From Closterium sp. Naga37s-1 (Eukaryota; Streptophyta; Zygnematophyceae; Desmidiales; Closteriaceae), in NCBI GenBank assembly GCA_947471745.1, contig CANJKZ010000068.1, positions 462,501-526,500 on the forward strand: 64,000 nt of DNA, in the 5' to 3' direction. Shown in pieces: positions 40,505 to 51,788 of this stretch. The translations under genes were made by a program, and so were the position numbers. The number at the start of each line of letters is the position of its first letter. The first letter of the stretch is position 1. The notes beneath the pieces were generated by a model, which saw only the letters and a program-made list of their open reading frames with translations, had not been told where the DNA came from and searched no databases.

Positions 40505-40880
40505 CACACTCACCTGCAAGCCTTCGTATTCCGCCTTGGGTCGTTTCAGCTCGCCCTGCTTCTCCACCAGTCGGCTCTGCACCTCTACACATCGTTCGCC
40601 TCTGTGCCCCTCCCATCCAGCCTCATAGCGACCTGCACCGCACAGAACCCACCTGTAAGGCTTCATACTCCGCTTTCAGCCGTTTCAGCTCTCCCTGCTT
40701 CTCCACCAGTCCGCTCTGCACCTCCATCACATCACCACTGCCTCTGTGCCCCTCCCATCCAGACTCATACCAACCTGTACCGCACAGAACCCACCTGCAA
40801 GGCTTCATATTCGGCTTTCAGCTGTTTCAGCTCGCCCTGCTTCTCCACCAGTCGGCTCTGCAGCTCCATCACGTCGTCCG
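40505..40880 (-). CDS. coiled-coil exons, unit A
   Basis: Three copies (about 40510-40600, 40650-40735 and 40795-40880) of the DDVMELQSRLVEKQ coiled-coil exon, each ending at a GTGGGT or GTGAGT donor on the minus strand. It matches unit 0 closely. Likely oligomerisation role, by inference from heptad spacing only. Confidence 0.5.
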
Positions 40881-40929
40881 CCTCTGTGCCCCTCCCCCCC
40901 GCGCCTCCCCTTCCGCCCCTTCCCCCTCC

Positions 40930-41352
40930 TCCCCCCTGTTGCCCCTCGTTGCCTTGATCGCCCAGCTTGCTTGCTTCAACCCCTGCCAAGGCGAGCAAGG
41001 GAGGGAGGGGAGGAGTGCGGATGAGGGGAGAAGGGCAGGAGCCAAGAGGAAGGGTGACCCATCAGTTGAAACCCCCTTCCCCCTCCCCCCTGCTGCCCCT
41101 CGCTGCCCGCATCGCCCTGCTTGCTTGCTTCAACCCCTGCCAAGGCGAGCAACGGAGGGAAGGGCACAAAGGAAGGTGATGAAGCATAATGCGCAAGTCT
41201 ACCTCGCCACTGGTCGACCCTCCCTCCTCTTGTTGCCCCTCACTGCTCTGATCCCCCAGCTTGCTTGCTTCAACCCCTGCCAAGGCGAGCAAGGGAGGGA
41301 CCGTTGAGAATGAAAGGTGATTGAACCACTACCTACCTGACAGAAAACCTGC
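40930..41352 (-). CDS. GVEASKLGD repeat array, unit A
   Basis: Three tandem units of about 130-150 bp encode GVEASKLGDQGNEGQQ-type peptides on the minus strand. Copy number is three here, against about four in unit 0 and five in unit B. Confidence 0.4.
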
Positions 41353-42524
41353 GAACCACTCTTGAAGCTCCTTCAGATGCTACTTACACTGGAAAAGACG
41401 TCCCAACATCCCCCCAACCCCTCCCCCCCCCCCCTCTCCTCCCCCTTCTCTCGCCCAACGGTGATACCTAACCCACTACGCACTCTCAACAGCATGCACA
41501 CCTCTTCAGCACACTCCACACCTGCGAACCATTCTTGGAGCTCCTTCAGCTGCTCCCTACACTGGGCACACGTCCAACGCGCTCCCCCATCTGCACTCTT
41601 GAGTGTCCTGCCACAGCACAAGGGGGTGAGATGGGAGAGGAGCAACGGATGGATACTCCTGCAGGCGACTCACACGTCCCACATGCCCCCCCCCCCCCCC
41701 CCCACCCTCTGCACTCTTGAGAGATCTGCAGAGCACAAGGGGGTGGGATGGGAGAGGAGCAAGAGAACATATGCAAGGGAGAAGATACTCTCTCTATCGA
41801 CTCACACGTCCCCCGTGCCCCCCCCCCCCCTCTGCACTCTTGAGGGATCTGCGGAACACAAGGGGGTGGGATGGGAGAGGAGAGAAGCAAGGGGGTTGGA
41901 TGAGGATACTCGTGCAGGCAACTCACACGTCCCACACGCCCCCACCCCCCCCCCCCCTGCACTCTTGAGGGATCTGGGAGACACGAGGGAGTGTGATGGT
42001 AGAGGAGCAACGGGGTTGGATGAGGATGCTCCCTACACTGCGACTCACACGTCGTCATGCCCCCCCCCTTGCCCTCCTCTGCACCCTTGAGAGATCTAAG
42101 GGACACGAGTGGGTGGGATGGGAGAGGAGAGGAGCAACGGGGTTAGATGAGGATGCTCCTGCAGGCGACTCACACGTCCCACGCGCCCCTCCCTCTGCAC
42201 TCTTGAGAGATCTGCGGAGCACAAGGGAACGGGATGGGAGTGAAAACAAAGAGAATACTCAGTCGACTCACTTATGCTCTCCCCTCTCACGCTGCACTCT
42301 TGAGAAATTTGCAGAGCACAACCGGGTGCGATGGATATCCAAAGGAAATCGGTACAATTTCATATGATTTCTCGCACTCTCCCCCTCTCCCTCTGCAGTA
42401 ACGACGCACTGCTGCCGCTGGCCCTCCGCCTCTGGTCGAACCCCACGGCAGAAGCGGAAATTCACTATAACGAAGCAGTTGGGAGTCGGAAGTTTATACC
42501 GAGGACAAGAATGAATCCCGTTAC
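41353..42524 (-). CDS. REQLKEL and ISQECR exon arrays, unit A
   Basis: Two CAQCREQLKELQEWFAGV-type copies (about 41353-41410 and 41527-41600) are followed by about eight ISQECR micro-exon units (41600-42330), each with a CTCCGCAG-like acceptor and GTGAGT donor on the minus strand. 42380-42500 matches the 2590-2720 segment of unit 0. Poly-C runs separate units. Joining these tiny exons to exon 1 is inference. Confidence 0.4.
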
Positions 42525-42790
42525 CGTTTAGCGGAAGATTCCTGCTGTAACGAGGCGCTGCTGCCGCTACCTCTCCGTCTCTGATCCAAACCCACGGCAG
42601 ACGCGGAAACCGACAGTCCAGAAGCTGCTGCTGACGCTACCCCATGACCTTCAATCGGTCCGAACGAATGCGCTGCGGCTGCTGTTGCTGCTGCTGCTTC
42701 TGCTGTTGACAATGAGAGAATCGCGAAAAGTACCTGAGCTATACTACCGAAGATGAATAATAACGAGGATCGGGTGGTCAATGGAGGCAT
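42525..42790 (-). CDS. exon 1 with signal peptide, unit A
   Basis: The ATG at 42788-42790 begins MPPLTTRSS followed by the hydrophobic LLFIFGSIAQVLFAILSL and an Ala-rich cleavage region. The tail carries SFGPIEGHGVAS and QRRRGSGSS and reaches a GTAACG donor. It differs from unit 0 by a few substitutions and two or three extra Ala codons. This gives unit A a complete-looking set of parts. Confidence 0.65.
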
Positions 42791-43394
42791 TTTGTGTTGA
42801 GACAGCCATATCATAATATCAAGTCGGCCACTTTGTAGCCGTTGCTAGGATTTCACTTCGCAGACAGCCGCCAGCAGCCGAGTCGCCTATTGATTTCACG
42901 CAACCCCCATGCGTCACCGCGCCTCGCTGATAGAACACCAGAGTTGCGGCTTCAGCTATGAGTTCTGAGTTTCAACGCGAGGTAGTAGGTAAGGACGTCG
43001 TAGTCCATCCTGTTTGGGTTACATGTGTTTCTGTGTATGACCCGTTATTGCAAGTGCCAGGGGTCGGCGTTGCAAACTTACGGTATATTTATATATTCTT
43101 ATCATGTGGACCTCAGATTCTCTTGTTTTCTCCCTCCAACCTATCCTGCTACAAACATCAAAGCCTTATTCCTGCTCTCATTTTGTCTATGTAGAACTCA
43201 CAGCAAACCATTGATAATTTGTCCAAGAGGGTGACATTCTATACTAGAACTCTGCATGAGAGGGAGCATCGACAACAATGTTTTGCAAGCACGATCAGGG
43301 AACTAAGGGCTGGAGGAAACAAATGTCGCCGTGTCGTTGCGCAGCCATCAGCTGACGTTTGGAATGGAAGCAAGCTTTGCTGAATAGTTTCTAA
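42791..43394. other. spacer between units A and B
   Basis: Contains the conserved upstream block at 43003-43069. Around 43330-43390 lies sequence similar to the downstream flank of unit A. No ORF conserved between units was found. It probably holds the promoter of unit A. Confidence 0.35.
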
Positions 43395-44546
43395 TTAAAA
43401 TGCTCTCAGCCCAGAACTAGAAGGTCCTGCTTTCACAGGTCTCTTCCTCGCTTTCCCACATAGTGCATGGTTGTTATTTGGATGAGCCACAACCATATAA
43501 AGCCTGGACAATATATCACTAGACTGTTGAATCACTTCCAGCACCTGGGATTTTGTCCATGGGCCGACATGCGCGGAGGCAGCAAAGCTGTAGCGCTTAA
43601 ACAAACCACTCCAGCTGCGTGTGATGTTCTTCCAAGGTATGGTGTATAGTTTCTTCGGGTATTTGACAGCAATGCATGAAGGACCAACCATAAGGTACGG
43701 TTGAACCCCTCCTGATCGGATGTTGTCTGCACGTACCTTCACCACTAAGTAATATTTTGAAGCAGAGGACCTGCCGCCCATCATGGAAGAATGGTAGAGG
43801 CAGGAAATGATACTCTCACACATTATGTCGAGGTTCTTCACTGACTCTTTGGTCCAGGATCAGGAGAAAACAGAATAGTCACACAATATTTTACCGATGA
43901 AGCATTAAATGTCAAATGAATGCAAATGCAAGAAGAGCTACACCAGACTGAATATCAGAAGCAAGAACAGAAGCTTCACTTACTCTACTCCCTTGAACGA
44001 GTATTTCCCCGTTGCTGCCAGGTCACCAACAACCTTTCCATGGCTACGGGGGGGTCTCAGCTTGGCCACATAGCGCACTGAAGATGGAATCGGGTGGAAG
44101 GCAAGAACGATGGTAAAAAGGACTACCGCTCCAACGCAGCTGGGTGCGTTATAGTGAATGCATTATAGTGGAGCGTAATAGTGGAGCGTTATAATACGTG
44201 TTACCCCTGCGGAGCACAATCTAGCAGTAGACCAGCTTTTCCATACATGATACCTAGAAGAAAAATCAGGCGGAGAATTGACTGAAGCATTCTCGTGCTT
44301 GGGCTGACTGGAAGCACTCACAGAACACTTTTCCCTTAGGAACAGTCGCGCTCTGTGTGGACGACGCGACAGGGAGCGCGCCTGGAGGGGACGACTCATC
44401 AGAAGCTGCAAGGGACGAGAGTAAGACGGACTCCGGGAATGACGAGAGTAAGAGAGGCGCTGGGAGCGACGGTGCGGCAGACGCTGGGTGTGGCGGTGCG
44501 GCAGACGCTGCTGCACCGGCGGTTGTGAGGAACGTTACTAAGACAC
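43395..44546 (-). CDS. C-terminal three-exon module, unit B
   Basis: Exon c 44322-44546 is 225 nt, 24 nt longer than in A, C and D because of an in-frame duplication encoding extra Ser/Ala/Pro residues. Exon b is 43984-44077 (94 nt) with a GTAAGT donor. Exon a 43395-43770 (376 nt) encodes VVKVRADNIRSGG, WKNITRSWSGLFKRYSF and HPNNNHALCG. Frame and phase are fully preserved, so this module could be expressed even though the 5' part of unit B is damaged. Confidence 0.72.
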
Positions 44547-45757
44547 CTGCACACGGAGGCACAGGGCAGGTCTCGTAAGAATCACGCCGCGTTTTGAACA
44601 GCAGAGACAAAAAGCATTTGCGAAGGGGCGGAATATGTAGGTGCTCACGGATAAATAGATAGCAATACGTAGTGCGCTCCATCATGATAAAGATGGGAAG
44701 AAGACGCGCAACAATAGATACTAACAAAAGAAGATAGGTTCGATGGAAAATGATCAAGAAGGGGACTGAAAGCCACCATCGAATGACCGTCACGGTATCG
44801 GCCAGTCAGGGCAAGATTCTACGTACAACGCAGCTTCGGCGATTCTTGGACGGAACATCGTCGCCGCATACACGCACCATGCGCTGGTTCAAATCAAACG
44901 TGTCGTGTCGTGTGCACTCAGAAGGGCAGATAAGTCGCTTGGCTTTGTGTGGCGTTGCATTGCTGGATTCCGAGTGCACCATTGCCCGCACTCGAGGCCG
45001 TGCGTAGAGTTCTTCCTTCATTCCTCCAACAGAAGTGAGGCGAAATGGCAGAGCGGTGGGGGGGGGGGGGAGGGATGGAAAAACGTTTGCTGGTGTGGTG
45101 TCATGGCGAACAGCGCTGGCGAGATGAGCTGGCGAAGTGCAGGAGAGAGGCAGGTGTGGCGAGGGTGGTTGGGCTTTCGCGAAACGCTGGCGACGACTTT
45201 CGTCCATAGGTCTGTGCCTGCTCAGGATCGGGCCTTGTTCAAGTATCACTGCGCAGATGGTGAGTAGCGGTTCGAAGCGGTGATTTAAACCTACAAAACC
45301 TTTTACAGCGTACACTGCACCGAAAATGAACACCCGCCCTGAAACCTAGAAAGTTAGTAAACACCGCCTCATTGACGAACTCAGGCAATGGCCTTCCATC
45401 CATGTCTTTATCGAAAATAGAACGCGATTAGTCACGCACAGCATTGCTGCACGCTGAAACTCGCGTTTAGGGTAGAGCTCGCAGTAGAAGCGTTAGATTA
45501 GGTTCTAATATTTTAGAGTACCTTGGTTCCGTCGATCTTGTCAGCCGTCCACATGGCGGCATCTGTTCTTCCATACGCGAGACCGCGTTTCGACCAAAGT
45601 CACACGCCGCGGCTAGCTAACGATCGCATTCCGAAACCGAGGAGACAAGCAAACAACTTTTTTGCAATGAAGACGTTACCTTGGTACCTGTCGCTGAGTA
45701 CGCGATGAAGGTCCTCCTTTATTGTTTTTAAATTGTTCTTCTTTACAATTAATATAT
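44547..45757. other. unit B intron or spacer
   Basis: Homologous to 38683-39658. The RMVRVCGDDVPSKN segment near 44820-44890 is retained. 45410-45757 is nearly identical to unit A. No further gene is seen. Confidence 0.3.
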
Positions 45758-45943
45758 TCACATGTGTTCATCATCGCTAGCTTCAGTGCCTCCCTCCTTC
45801 GCCATTTCTTCCGTTCTCGCGCGTCCCTCTTCCTTCCTGCGTTCCTCCCTTCCATGGCCGTTACAACTCTCAGCTTCTTCGCTCGGTACAGCTTCTAGGC
45901 GTAGTTGTAACACCTTGCCCCTTCGCTGGGAATAGTTAAGCAC
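45758..45943 (-). pseudogene. charged ORF, unit B, frame-broken
   Basis: A near-identical copy of the first half of the unit A ORF (to DDEH), with a small deletion near 45760 that shifts the frame. Downstream sequence to 45540 still resembles the unit A ORF in another frame. Confidence 0.5.
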
Positions 45944-46291
45944 CCTAAGGAGGCACAGTTACGATTAAAAAATAACTAGACACGCGGCCCACTGTTCCGA
46001 CATGTCATGTCGTCTTAAGTCCTGTTCCGTACAGGTGTCATTTCTAGTCCCACCTCACCCATCCTGCCCCTTTGATGTACCGAGAGAGTAATGTGTCACC
46101 TCCTGTGTCTTGCCCCGTGTCATGTTCCGTGTCGCTACCACTCCCCAGGTTGCTGGGCGGCGACAAGAAGGAAGAAGCCGAACGATCGTCCCGAGGCAGC
46201 AGAGGAGGCCCGGAGAGTGACGATGACTATGAAGACACTCCTGAGCGGAACGAGGGGGGAGAGGATGAAGTGAGCTTTGCATTCCACCCGT

Positions 46292-46805
46292 TCGGGGGCA
46301 CAGAGGCGGACGACGTGATGGCAAGAGTGATGGCGTGATGGAGGTGCAGAGAAGTGGGTAGAGGGTCGGAAGGGAAGGTCAGAGGCAAGAGTGATGGCGT
46401 GAAGGAGCTGCAGAGTGAGTGAGTGTGGCTTGCAGGGCAGGTCGCTGTGAGGTTGTATGGGAAGGGAGGGGAAGAGAGGCAGTGGTGACGTGTTGGAGCG
46501 GCAGAGCCGACTGGTGGAGAAGCAGGGCGAGCTGAAACGGCTGAAAGCGGAGTTTGAAGCCTTACAGGTGGGTTCTGTGCGGTGCAGGTCGCTATGAGGC
46601 TGAATGGGAGGAGCACAGAGGCGGACGATGCGATGGAGCTGCAGAGCCGACTGGTGGAGAAGCAGGGCGAGCTGAAACGACCCAAGGCGGAATACGAAGG
46701 CTTGCAGGTGAGTGTGGGTGGTTCTTCCTGAGTTTAGAGGCGTTGACACTGAAGGAGAAGGGGAGTGGAGGAGCGAATGAGAGGGGCACAGAAGCAGTGC
46801 TGTCC
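46292..46805 (+). pseudogene. inverted coiled-coil exon block, unit B
   Basis: Here the coiled-coil exons (46488-46567 and 46620-46709) read on the plus strand, while the flanking DTGQDTGGD exon and GVEASKLGD array keep the orientation seen in unit A. The block is a simple inversion of about 514 bp relative to A. Its outer GGGGCACAGA-type ends occur in opposite orientations. The exons cannot join the minus-strand transcript. Confidence 0.7.
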
Positions 46806-46854
46806 CCCTCCCGCCTTCTCCCCTTCCGCCCCTTCCCCCTCCCCCCTCCTCTCA

Positions 46855-47500
46855 CTGCCCTGATCCTTTAGCTTGCTTGCTTCAACCCCTGGCAAGGCGA
46901 GCAAGGGAGAGAAGAAGTGCAAATGAGGGGAGTGCGGATGAAGGGGGCAGGGCAGGGGGAAAGGTGATACATCAGTCGACCCTCCCTCCTCTTGCTGCAC
47001 CTCGCTGCCCTGATCCTCCAGCTTGCTTGCTTGCTTCAACCCCTGGCAAGGCGAGCAAGGGAGAGAAGAAGTGTAAATGAGGGGAGTGCGGATGAGGGGG
47101 GAAGGGCAGGAAGGAAAGGTGATACATCAGTCGACCCTCCCTCCTCTTGCTGCACCTCGCTGCCCTGATCCTCTAGCTTGCTTGCTTCAACCCCTGGCAA
47201 GGCGAGCAACGTGTAATGAGGTTATGTTTGAGACGTCTCAAAAACAACCCCTGCCAAGGCGAGCAAGGGAGAGAAGAAGTGCAAATTAGGGGAGTGCGGA
47301 TGAGGGGAGTGGAGATGATACAAGGGGAGGGGATACGCGAAGGAGCCAGGAGCGAAGGTGATACATCACTCGACCCTCCCTCCCCCGTGCTGCTCCCCTC
47401 ACTGCCCTGATCGCCCAGCTTGCTTGCTTCAACCCATGGCCAGGGCCAAGGTGAGCAAGGCGGGGAGGGAGCACAGATGAGGGGAGACGGGCACGAGGAA
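46855..47500 (-). CDS. GVEASKLGD repeat array, unit B
   Basis: About five imperfect units of the array encode GVEASKLxDQGSE-type peptides on the minus strand. One boundary at 47220-47245 carries a TTTGAGACGTCTCAAA palindrome. Coding status is uncertain because the neighbouring block is inverted and the signal exon is lost. Confidence 0.35.
47180..47272. repeat. palindrome between array units, unit B
   Basis: TTTGAGACGTCTCAAA (47227-47242) lies between two copies of AACCCCTG[G/C]CAAGGCGAGCAA, with 17 extra bases between the left copy and the palindrome. Array homology alone could explain the flanking copies. Confidence 0.6.
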
Positions 47501-47507
47501 AGGTGAT

Positions 47508-47653
47508 ACACCTGGTTGTGCGAGTCCCCCATTGTCCACCCAGCAGGCCTCGCCGTCGCTGCCCTGCTGCCTTTTGAGTTGACTCAAAGGTTACACCTGG
47601 TTGTGCGAGTCCCATTGTCCACCCAGCAGGCCTCCCCGTCGCTTCCCTGCTGC
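47508..47653. repeat. near-palindrome inside a 64-bp tandem duplication
   Basis: TTTTGAGTTGACTCAAA (47572-47588, one mismatched core pair) separates two copies of a roughly 64-bp sequence (47508-47571 and about 47590-47653) starting TACACCTGGTTGTGCGAG. The copies differ at a few positions. Confidence 0.85.
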
Positions 47654-47753
47654 CCCTTGCTGCCCTGATCGCCCAGCTTACTTGCTTCAACCCCTGGCAA
47701 GATGAAGGGGGGAGGGAGTCCAGGGGAGCAAAGGTGATGCACCACGGATTGCT

Positions 47754-48049
47754 TGCACCACTACCTCACAGCACTCGTGCGAACCACTTGTGAAGCTCAT
47801 CAACCTGTTCTGCACACTGGGAACACGCCCCACCAACCCCCTTCATCCCCCCCCCCCCACCCCCCTCCCGCCTCAACAGTGATATTTAACTGCACTACAT
47901 ACTCGCAACGGCATGCACACCTCGTCGCCGCACTGCACACCTGTGAACCATTCTTGAAGCTCCTTCAGCTGCTCCCTACACTGGGCACAAGTCCCCCACG
48001 CCGCTCGGCCTCCGTCTCTCGTCGAATCCCAAGGCAGAAGTGGAAATAG
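47754..48049 (-). CDS. REQLKEL exons, unit B
   Basis: Two copies (about 47780-47840 and 47945-48000) of the CxxC/REQLKEL exon on the minus strand. The second matches the consensus well and the first is degenerate. The ISQECR array present in units 0 and A is absent, so this part is a deletion derivative. Confidence 0.35.
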
Positions 48050-48238
48050 TCAGTCCACCACCAGCTGCTGCTGTCGCGACGCCAGGGATCTAAATCAATC
48101 CGAACGAATGCACTGTGGCTGCTGAGTCCTGACTTCTGAGGCGCCTCAAAAGACAGTCCACCCCCAGCTGCTGCTGACGCGACACCAGGGACCTCAATCG
48201 GTCTGAACGAATGGGTTGCGGCGGCTGTTGCTGTCGCA
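48050..48238 (-). pseudogene. truncated exon 1 with palindrome-centred duplication, unit B
   Basis: Minus-strand sequence keeps the HSFRPIEVPGVAS part of exon 1, but the signal peptide and ATG are missing. The sequence breaks into the conserved upstream block at about 48239. The exon fragment is duplicated (about 48050-48126 and 48152-48225), and TGAGGCGCCTCA (48137-48148, within TTCTGAGGCGCCTCAAAA) sits between the copies. Confidence 0.7.
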
Positions 48239-48700
48239 GGTCCATCCCAATTGGGTTTCATGTGTTTCTGTTTATGCCCCGTTATTGCAAGTGCCAGGGG
48301 TCGGCGCAGCTAAATTACGAATTATTTTTATATATTCGTAATGTGCAGCAAGCTATATGTAACCTCTAGTCAGATATTCTGTTTCTCCCCCCCAACTAGT
48401 CAGATATTCCAACTTATATATATCAATATCTTCTGTTTCTCCCCCCCAACTAGTCAGATATTCCAACTTATATATATCGATATCTTCTATTTCTCCCCCC
48501 CAACTACCGTAGTCAGATATTCCAACTTATTCCAACTCATTCTTGGGATGTAAAGCCCACAGTACACTGATAATTTATCCATAAACAGGAGAACACGTTA
48601 CACGTAACACAACACATTACCATTAATATCAGGGGCTAGAGCAACCAAGTCGCTCGGTCATCCAAATGATTAGAAGCAAGCTTTGCTCAATCGTTTCTAA
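48239..48700. other. spacer between units B and C
   Basis: Starts with the conserved upstream block (48239-48307). 48370-48530 has about three copies of a roughly 54-bp AT/C-rich unit (TCTCCCCCCCAACTAGTCAG type). No gene seen. Confidence 0.45.
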
Positions 48701-49834
48701 TTATAGTGCTCTCTTCCTCGCTCTCCCACAGAGTGCGTGGTTGTTGTTTGGATGAGTCACAGCCATAGGAAACCTAATAAACGCCTTAACATGGTTCTGC
48801 ATCATATTCAGCACCAGGGATTTTGTGAATGGGCCCCAGCGCTTCAAATAAACAAAGCTGTAGCACTTGAATAGACCACTCCAGCTGCTCGTGATGTTCT
48901 TCCAATGTATACAGGTTTCTTCAAGGTATTTGGCAGCAAGGCACGAATGAACAGACATAATGCTGGGTTGAGCCCCTCCTGATCGGATGTTGTCCACTCG
49001 CATCTTTTCCACAACGTAACATTCTGATGGAGAGGACCTGCCCATGGGAGAAGAGAATGGTAACACAAAATCCCCAAACATTATGTAGAAGCTCTTCATC
49101 GAATATATTTGGTCCAGGATCAGAAAGTACACAACAAAATATTCACGCAATATATCATAGAAGTGCTGAAGGTCAAATGAAGGCAAATGTAAGAAGGGCT
49201 GCACCAAATGAATGTCGAAAGCAAGGAACAAAAAAAAGGTTACTTACTCCAGTCCCTTATAAGAGTACTTCCCTGTTGCTGCCAGGTCACCAACGATCTT
49301 TCCGTGGCTACAGGGGGGTCTCAACTTGCCGGCATAGCGCACTGAAAATGGAATCGGGCAGCAGGCAAGCATGGTGAGATAGAGAGGTTACTCCCTCCAA
49401 CGCAGCTGGGTGCGTTATATTGGAACAAGAAAAGGCTAGTAATCTGTGTTATGCCACAACTCGCTATGGCCCTGGGCTTGTGAAAATGACACAACCCTCG
49501 GAAAATCATTGTACGCAATATAGCAGTAAACCAACTCTGTCTTGATATAATGAAAAAGAAGCAGGGAAAGAATCTAGTGAAACATTCCTGTAAGTGAAAC
49601 TTTCTCGTGCTTGGGCTGATGTGAAGCACTCACGAAACACTTTTCCCTTGGGAACAGTCGCGCTCTGTGTGGAGGACGACGCGACAGGGAGGCCGCCTGG
49701 ACGCGGCGATGATGTTTTAAGGGACGAGAGTAAGGACTCCGGGAAGGACGAGGGTAAGAGGGACGCTGGGAGCGACGGCGCGGCAGATGCTGCTGCACCG
49801 GCGGTTGTGCGGAACGGCACCGTTACTAGCACAC
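48701..49834 (-). CDS. C-terminal three-exon module, unit C
   Basis: Exon c 49634-49834 (201 nt), exon b 49248-49341 (94 nt, GTAAGT donor) and exon a 48701-49037 (337 nt) with VEKMRVDNIRSGGAQP, HWKNITSSWSGLFKCYSF and HPNNNHALCG. The end is earlier than in A, B and E: it stops soon after GRARKR, so the last dozen residues are missing. Splice sites and phases match the other units. Confidence 0.7.
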
Positions 49835-51133
49835 CTGCACACGGAGATACGGGGCAGGGCGAGGTCTCGTTAGAAGCACGCTGCGTTTGAGCGGCAGAGG
49901 GCTTGGTTGCCTTGCGAAGGGGCGGGAAATTAGCAGGTGCTTACAGATTAATAGACAACAAAACGTAGTTTGCTCCATGAGAAAATGGACAAGGAGACTA
50001 GCAATCACAGATACTAAAAAAAGCAACAAGAATCCAGGTTCGCTTTGAGAAGTGAGCAAGAAATTATCGAATGCGCGTCACTGTGGCTAGTCGAGCAAGA
50101 TTCTACGTACAACGCAGCTCGGCGAGTATTGGACGGAACGTTGTCGCCGCAAACACGCACCGTGTCGTGAGCAGTCAATCCCGGCCTTGGTGGCTCCGAA
50201 CCCACCAAGTGCACCATGCGCCCGTTCAAATCATTCGTGTCGTGTGCACTTCGAAGGGCAGACAAGAACCTGGAGTTAGTCGCTTGATTCATGTCGTGTG
50301 CCACTGCATCGCTGGATTCCAAGTGCGCCATGATGGCTCGCACATGAACGCCATGTGTAGGGTTCCATTGTTCCTCCATCATTCCACCACTCGTGTTCCA
50401 ATGGAAAGAAACCGGCGCAGTTGAAATGGCAGTGAGGCGGGGCTGTGATGAGGGAGGGTGGCAGAAGGTTTGTTCCCCCCACATGGCGAACAGCGGCGAG
50501 ATGAGACGAGCTGGCGAACCTCAGAGAGAGGCAGGTGTGGCGAAGACGTTTAGGCTTTCGCGAAACGGCAACAGAAAGTTGAACTCGTATGTAACAGAAT
50601 GTTCACATTGTGCAGCTGAGGATGGGTCAAACTCGGTTCAAGTACCGTATCACTTGCTCAGACATGTCGGTAGCAGTTCAAAGCAGTAGATCAGGCAAAC
50701 CGCTTAAAACGCACATAATCGTTTTCCACCGCGCACACTGCACCAAAAGGGAACCAAGTCTGTAAACACCGCCTCGCGGACGAACCCAGGCAACACATAC
50801 CCATCCATAGCTTCATCCAAAAATCAAGTGCGATCAGTCAAGGCATAGCATTCGCGCAAATGCGATAAGATTAGAACCTACCGTTCTTTCATGCTGAAAC
50901 TCGCGTTTAGGGTAGAGCTCGCAGTAGTAGAGTTACCTTATGCTTCAATATTACCTTGGTTCTCCCTGTCCTCGCGCGTTTGGGCTCGCAAAACCGTTTG
51001 TTTTCAATAAAGCTTTCATTTAATGTACCTAATTATTTCTGTCGATCTTGTCAGCTGTCCACATGGCGGCATATATTCTTCCATACACGAGACCGCGTTT
51101 CGACTGAAGTCACGCGCCGCGGCTAGCGAACGA
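49835..51133. other. unit C intron or spacer
   Basis: Homologous in part to the A and B spacers (AACAC GCACCGTG and GTTTAGGGTAGAGCTCGCAG blocks), with local rearrangements. The RMVR..GDDVPSKN segment is poorly conserved. No additional gene is supported. Confidence 0.3.
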
Positions 51134-51224
51134 TCGCATTCCAAAACCGAGGAGACAAGCAAGTGAGGTACGGCGCCTTTTGAGGCGCCTCAAATCGCAT
51201 TGCGAAACCGAGGGGACAAGCAAG
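51134..51224. repeat. palindrome inside a 30-bp tandem duplication, unit C
   Basis: TTTGAGGCGCCTCAAA (51179-51194) separates two 30-bp copies starting TCGCATT (51134-51163 and 51195-51224, three differences), with 15 extra bases on the left. Units A and B have a single copy and no palindrome here. Confidence 0.85.
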
Positions 51225-51785
51225 ACCGCCACTGACAGGTGCTTTGCAATGAAGTCGTTACCATAGTACCTGTCGCTGAGTATGCGCTGAAGGTCCTTCT
51301 TTGGTGTTTCTTAGTTTCTCTTCTCTAGGTATAGTATCCTTACCATTCTCCCTCCCGATGCCTTCTCTTGATCCTAATTTTCCTTCGTTTCCAGTTTTCA
51401 GTAATCGTTTCATCATCGCTAACTGCAGTACCTCCCTCCTTCAACGTTGCTTCCGTTCCCGTGCGTCCCCTCTGCCTTCCTGCATTCCTCCCCTCTATGG
51501 TCGTTACAATTCTCGACTTTCGCTAGGTATGGTTACAACAGCTTCTAGGCGTGGTTGTAACACCTAGCCCCTTCGCTGGGTACAGTTACAGCACCCCAGG
51601 GAGGCACGGTTTCAATCAGAAAACGAGTCAATCACGCAGACTAGTGTTCCTATATGTAATGTCATCTTGAGTCTTGTCCTGTACGAGTGAGTGTACCCCC
51701 CCTCCCTCTTGCTGCCCCTTGCTGGCCTGATCGCTCAGCTTGCTTGCTTCAACCCCTGGCAAGGCGACAAGGGAGGGAGGGAATG
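51225..51785 (-). pseudogene. degenerate charged ORF region, unit C
   Basis: Aligns with the charged ORF of units A and B (GTTGTAACACCTAGCCCCTT and GGAGGCACGG landmarks), but the frame is not kept and sequence has diverged. It is probably a decayed exon. A GVEASKLGD-type unit begins near 51715. Confidence 0.45.
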
Positions 51786-51788
51786 CAG

